Shown: positions 61,181 through 64,000 of the stretch, one piece after another
How positions within the stretch are numbered: position 1 is the stretch's first letter
Layout of the letters: each line of letters begins with the position of its first letter
Assembly: GCF_001584165.1 (NCBI RefSeq)
Contig: NZ_CP013233.1
Coordinates: 3,480,620-3,544,619, forward strand
DNA from: Collimonas arenae
GTDB taxonomy: Bacteria; Pseudomonadota; Gammaproteobacteria; Burkholderiales; Burkholderiaceae_D
DNA length: 64,000 nucleotides
Direction: 5' to 3'
Position numbers and translations under genes: made by a program
Notes under the pieces: model-generated
Databases searched by the model: none
What the model was told of the DNA's origin: nothing
Seen by the model: the letters and a program-made list of their open reading frames with translations, nothing else

Positions 61181-62140
61181 ATGACAACTCATAACGATCC
61201 AAACTATCCGCGCGACCTGACCGGCTACGGCCGCACTCCACCGCACCCGCAATGGCCGAACCGGGCTCGCATTGCACTGCAATTCGTCCTGAATTACGAA
61301 GAAGGTAGCGAGAACTGCATACTCGACGGCGATGCCGGTTCGGAAACCTTCCTCTCCGAAATCATCGGTGCACAGAGTTTCCCGGCCCGCCACATGAGCA
61401 TGGAATCCATCTATGAGTACGGTTCGCGCGCCGGGGTCTGGCGTTTGCTGCGCATGTTTGAAGAGCGCCGCCTGCCGCTAACCGTGTTCGGTGTTGCGCG
61501 CGCGCTACAACGCAATCCGGAAGCAACCGCCGCTTTCCAGGAACTCGGCCATGAAATTGCCTGCCACGGTTTGCGCTGGATCAGCTACCAGAACATCGAT
61601 GAAGCCACTGAGCGAGCGCACATCGCCGAAGCGGTCGGCATCATCAAGCAATTGACCGGCAACGCCCCGCTCGGCTGGTATACCGGCCGTGATTCGCCGA
61701 ACACCCGCCGCCTGGTCATGGAACATGGCGGTTTCAGTTACGACGCCGACTATTACGGCGACGACCTGCCCTTCTGGGAACAGGTCAGCTTCAAGGATGG
61801 CAACGGCGTGGCGCAAACCAAGCCGCAATTGATCGTGCCTTACACGCTGGACACCAACGACATGCGCTTCGCCGCCATGCAAGGCTTCAATTCCGGCACC
61901 CAATTCTTCGATTATCTGAAGGATGCCTTCGACGTACTGTATCGCGAAGGCGATCCGCATGGTTTGAATCAGCCGAAGATGCTGTCAATCGGCCTGCATT
62001 GCCGCCTGGTTGGCCGTCCGGGACGGGCTGCGGCGCTGGCCCGTTTCCTTGATTACGTGCAGAGCCACGGCCAGGTGTGGATTACGCGTCGCATCGATAT
62101 CGCCGACCACTGGCGCGCCACCCACCCGTTTGCCGCATAG
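61181..62140 (+). CDS. puuE: PuuE, cofactor-light allantoinase (polysaccharide deacetylase fold)
   Basis: The 319-residue protein has RDLTGYGRTPPHPQWPNRAR, NYEEGSENCILDGD, GHEIACHGLRWISYQ and GWYTGRDSPNTRRLV, the PuuE marks. It opens allantoin to allantoate. With the divergent uraH this gives two steps of purine-ring degradation; urate oxidase and OHCU decarboxylase are not in the window. Confidence 0.93.
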   Translation: MTTHNDPNYPRDLTGYGRTPPHPQWPNRARIALQFVLNYEEGSENCILDGDAGSETFLSEIIGAQSFPARHMSMESIYEYGSRAGVWRLLRMFEERRLPLTVFGVARALQRNPEATAAFQELGHEIACHGLRWISYQNIDEATERAHIAEAVGIIKQLTGNAPLGWYTGRDSPNTRRLVMEHGGFSYDADYYGDDLPFWEQVSFKDGNGVAQTKPQLIVPYTLDTNDMRFAAMQGFNSGTQFFDYLKDAFDVLYREGDPHGLNQPKMLSIGLHCRLVGRPGRAAALARFLDYVQSHGQVWITRRIDIADHWRATHPFAA

Positions 62141-62267
62141 ATTTTGATGTTTTTTTTACCCGCCGTGGCGGTTCCACGGATTACCGTTCCAGCACAGATG
62201 CAATGAGTTCTACAACAAACCAAACCGGAATTTCACTTTTTCACTTATAAAAAATCAGGAGACAGGG

Positions 62268-63368
62268 ATGTATCCAGCAAAAAACAAGCTTAAAAAGCTG
62301 CAACTCGCGGCAGCCCTCGGCGGTGCAATAGCATTGCCGGCCATGGCGCAGACGTCGGTACAAGTAACCGGTCTGGTCGACACTTATGTCGGCTCGCTGA
62401 AGTACAGCGGCGACTCGGGACGCACCAGCGTGGTCGACAGCGGCGGCATGACCACTTCTTGGATCGGCTTCAAAGGCACCGAAGATCTCGGCGGCGGACT
62501 CAAGGCGAAATTCAACCTGACTTCGTTCTTCCGTTCCAGCACTGGCGCCGCCGGCCGCTTCGACGGCAACGAAACACTGTTCTCGCGCGACGCCAATGTC
62601 GGCCTGATCGGCAATTTCGGTGCGATTTCTCTGGGCCGCGACCTGGCGCCAAACTTCCTGCCGTCGATCCTGTTCAATCCGTTCGGCGATTCGTTCAAGC
62701 TGTCGCCGCTGATCCTGCACATGGATGTGCCTTGGTTCAATGCTTCCGGCTGGACCAACTCAGTGGCAGGCGATACCGGCTGGAGCAACGAAATCATCTA
62801 CACGACACCTGATTTCAACGGTTTGAAAGCCAATTTCCACTATCAGTTCGGAGAAGTGGCCGGTAACACCGGCAAAAACAACATCGGCGCCAACGTCTTG
62901 TATTTTCATGGCCCGCTGGCCCTGACCGCTTACTACCAGCGCGTCCAGGTCAACAACCCGTTGGAACAGTCGCCAAATAACGTTCAGCCGGCGACCAACA
63001 TTCCACTGCCAACAGGCATGGTTGCGGCACGCCAGTCGAACTGGTTCCTTGGCGCCACATACGATTTTACCGTCGCCAAGCTGTTCGCCACCTACGACCA
63101 GACTTCGCATGATATCGACCTGAAAGACAAGACCTTCCAGCTCGGCACCAGCATTCCTCTCGGCAATGGCGCAATCCTGGCATCGTGGGCAGACACCAAG
63201 CGCAACGGCAACGCAATCGGCGAAGCACTCAAGCGCGATACAGCGTCGCTGGGTTACGACTACAACATGTCGAAACGCACCGACCTGTATGCGGTCTACA
63301 TGTACGACAAGATCACGGATCAAAGTACCGGCAGCAGCGTTGCCTTGGGCATTCGTCATCGTTTCTGA
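62268..63368 (+). CDS. Gram-negative porin (general diffusion type)
   Basis: The 366-residue protein has a signal peptide (LAAALGGAIALPAMA-Q) and begins SVQVTGLVDTYVGSL, with WIGFKGTEDLGGGLKAKF, GNFGAISLGRDLAP and a final IRHRF, the terminal Phe needed for BAM-mediated assembly. It is a 16-strand trimeric porin of the beta-proteobacterial OmpC-like family. CAGGAGACAGGG precedes the ATG. Its neighbour puuE suggests, weakly, a link to uptake of purine-derived substrates. Confidence 0.92.
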   Translation: MYPAKNKLKKLQLAAALGGAIALPAMAQTSVQVTGLVDTYVGSLKYSGDSGRTSVVDSGGMTTSWIGFKGTEDLGGGLKAKFNLTSFFRSSTGAAGRFDGNETLFSRDANVGLIGNFGAISLGRDLAPNFLPSILFNPFGDSFKLSPLILHMDVPWFNASGWTNSVAGDTGWSNEIIYTTPDFNGLKANFHYQFGEVAGNTGKNNIGANVLYFHGPLALTAYYQRVQVNNPLEQSPNNVQPATNIPLPTGMVAARQSNWFLGATYDFTVAKLFATYDQTSHDIDLKDKTFQLGTSIPLGNGAILASWADTKRNGNAIGEALKRDTASLGYDYNMSKRTDLYAVYMYDKITDQSTGSSVALGIRHRF

Positions 63369-63406
63369 TAGTCAGTCAAGGCAAATAAGTACATGAAATA
63401 GCAGGG

Positions 63407-63474
63407 CGTCATCTCCGCGAACGCGGGGATCCATCTTAGGGTCAACATGGATTCCCGCGTTCGCGGGAATGACG
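63407..63474. repeat. Dispersed palindromic intergenic repeat, copy 2
   Basis: This copy starts CGTCATCTCCGCGAACGCGG and ends CGCGGGAATGACG. It has the same two-hairpin design as 47767-47832, in a gap just after the porin gene. Confidence 0.85.
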
Positions 63475-63539
63475 CAATTTTATTTACTCATATATGTTGT
63501 CGCCCTCGGGCATTTGTTCGTTTTGACATCTGAAATTCA

Positions 63540-64000
63540 ATGACCGCAAATCTCCCCACCATCAGCAGCGCCGAATGGCAGGTGCGCAAGGATTTAGCGG
63601 CCTGTTATCGCCTGTGCGCACTGAAGCAATGGGATGACCTGATCTACACCCACATCTCAGCCACCGTGCCCGGCGAGCCGGGACATTTCCTGCTCAATCC
63701 GTTCGGCTATCGCTTCGATGAAGTGTGCGCCTCCAACCTGGTCAAGATTGATGCCCAGGGACGCGTCGTCGGCAACTCCCCTTACCAGGTCAACGTCAGC
63801 GGTTTTGCCATCCACGGGGCGGTCCACGCGGCGCGACCGGACGCCATGTGCGTGATGCATCTGCACAATACACATGCCATAGCGATCGGCATCCAGGCCG
63901 GCGGCTTGCTACCGATTTCACAGCATGCGCTGCGTTTTTATGAACAGATTGCGTATCACGATTATGAAGGTCTGGCGCTGACGCCAACCGAGCAGGGTCG
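63540..64000 (+). CDS. Class II aldolase/adducin family protein (3' cut by window end)
   Basis: Translation from the ATG at 63540 stays open to the window end, 153 residues. It starts MTANLPTISSAEWQVRKDLA and shows LIYTHISATVPGEPGHFLLNP, AIHGAVHAARPDAMCVMHLH (zinc-ligand His in HLHNTHA) and QHALRFYEQ. The fold is shared by fuculose-phosphate aldolase and adducin head; lacking a partner gene I cannot name the substrate. Confidence 0.85.
   Translation, partial: MTANLPTISSAEWQVRKDLAACYRLCALKQWDDLIYTHISATVPGEPGHFLLNPFGYRFDEVCASNLVKIDAQGRVVGNSPYQVNVSGFAIHGAVHAARPDAMCVMHLHNTHAIAIGIQAGGLLPISQHALRFYEQIAYHDYEGLALTPTEQG

Overview
The window reads as one stretch of a betaproteobacterial chromosome. Gene families, gene orders (ribBA-ribH-nusB; rimP-nusA-infB-rbfA-truB; tolQRAB-pal-cpoB; galactarate genes with a FadR-type regulator) and moderately high GC point to Burkholderiales, most likely Oxalobacteraceae (Collimonas/Herbaspirillum type). 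The genus is an inference from gene content, not a database result.

Layout: 0-4.6 kb is the Tol-Pal envelope operon (tolQ cut by the window edge), followed by tRNA-Lys(UUU) with a consensus promoter and a strong terminator. 4.9-8.6 kb is an accessory patch beside the tRNA: two divergent FkbM-type methyltransferases, a frameshifted glycosyltransferase and a TonB-like anchored orphan. 9-20.8 kb holds pirin, a LysR regulator, a DedA-rhodanese fusion, a YcaC hydrolase/amidohydrolase/XapX/XapX/DUF1275 operon, a MASE4-GGDEF diguanylate cyclase, a quinone oxidoreductase and two multiheme cytochromes c. 20.9-28.1 kb holds a glycine-zipper protein, a type II NADH dehydrogenase, a universal stress protein, a NarX-like kinase with two response regulators, a periplasmic repeat protein and CsbD. 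28.4-36.4 kb holds a glutamate synthase-like flavoprotein, an aromatic-acid catabolic pair (maiA, fumarylacetoacetase family), an aminotransferase, nusB, ribH, ribBA and dusA. 36.7-39.0 kb is a small, AT-richer islet, partly bounded by long inverted repeats. 39.2-47.7 kb is a galactarate/glucarate regulon: transporter and garD on one strand; regulator, kdgD, 2,5-dioxovalerate dehydrogenase and an omega-aminotransferase on the other. 48-60.2 kb is core translation/transcription (typA, truB, rbfA, infB, nusA, rimP, rluB, scpB). 60.6-64 kb holds uraH, divergent puuE (purine ring catabolism), a porin and the start of a class II aldolase-like gene.

The most striking property is technical or evolutionary. 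At least eleven reading-frame breaks, plus one probable, lie in otherwise conserved genes (glycosyltransferase, pirin, DedA, ndh x2, FAH, transporter x4, typA; probably XapX). Every one is repaired by adding back a single base, nearly always in a short homopolymer. That pattern points to base-calling deletions, so I annotate these as single genes. Other non-gene signals: a perfect 23-bp-arm palindrome carrying an ATG on each strand (17.2 kb), a shared 20-bp operator in front of both arms of the galactarate regulon, long inverted repeats around the 36.8-38.0 kb islet, and two dispersed copies of a palindromic intergenic repeat. I saw no CRISPR array, prophage, complete insertion sequence or clear new defence system.
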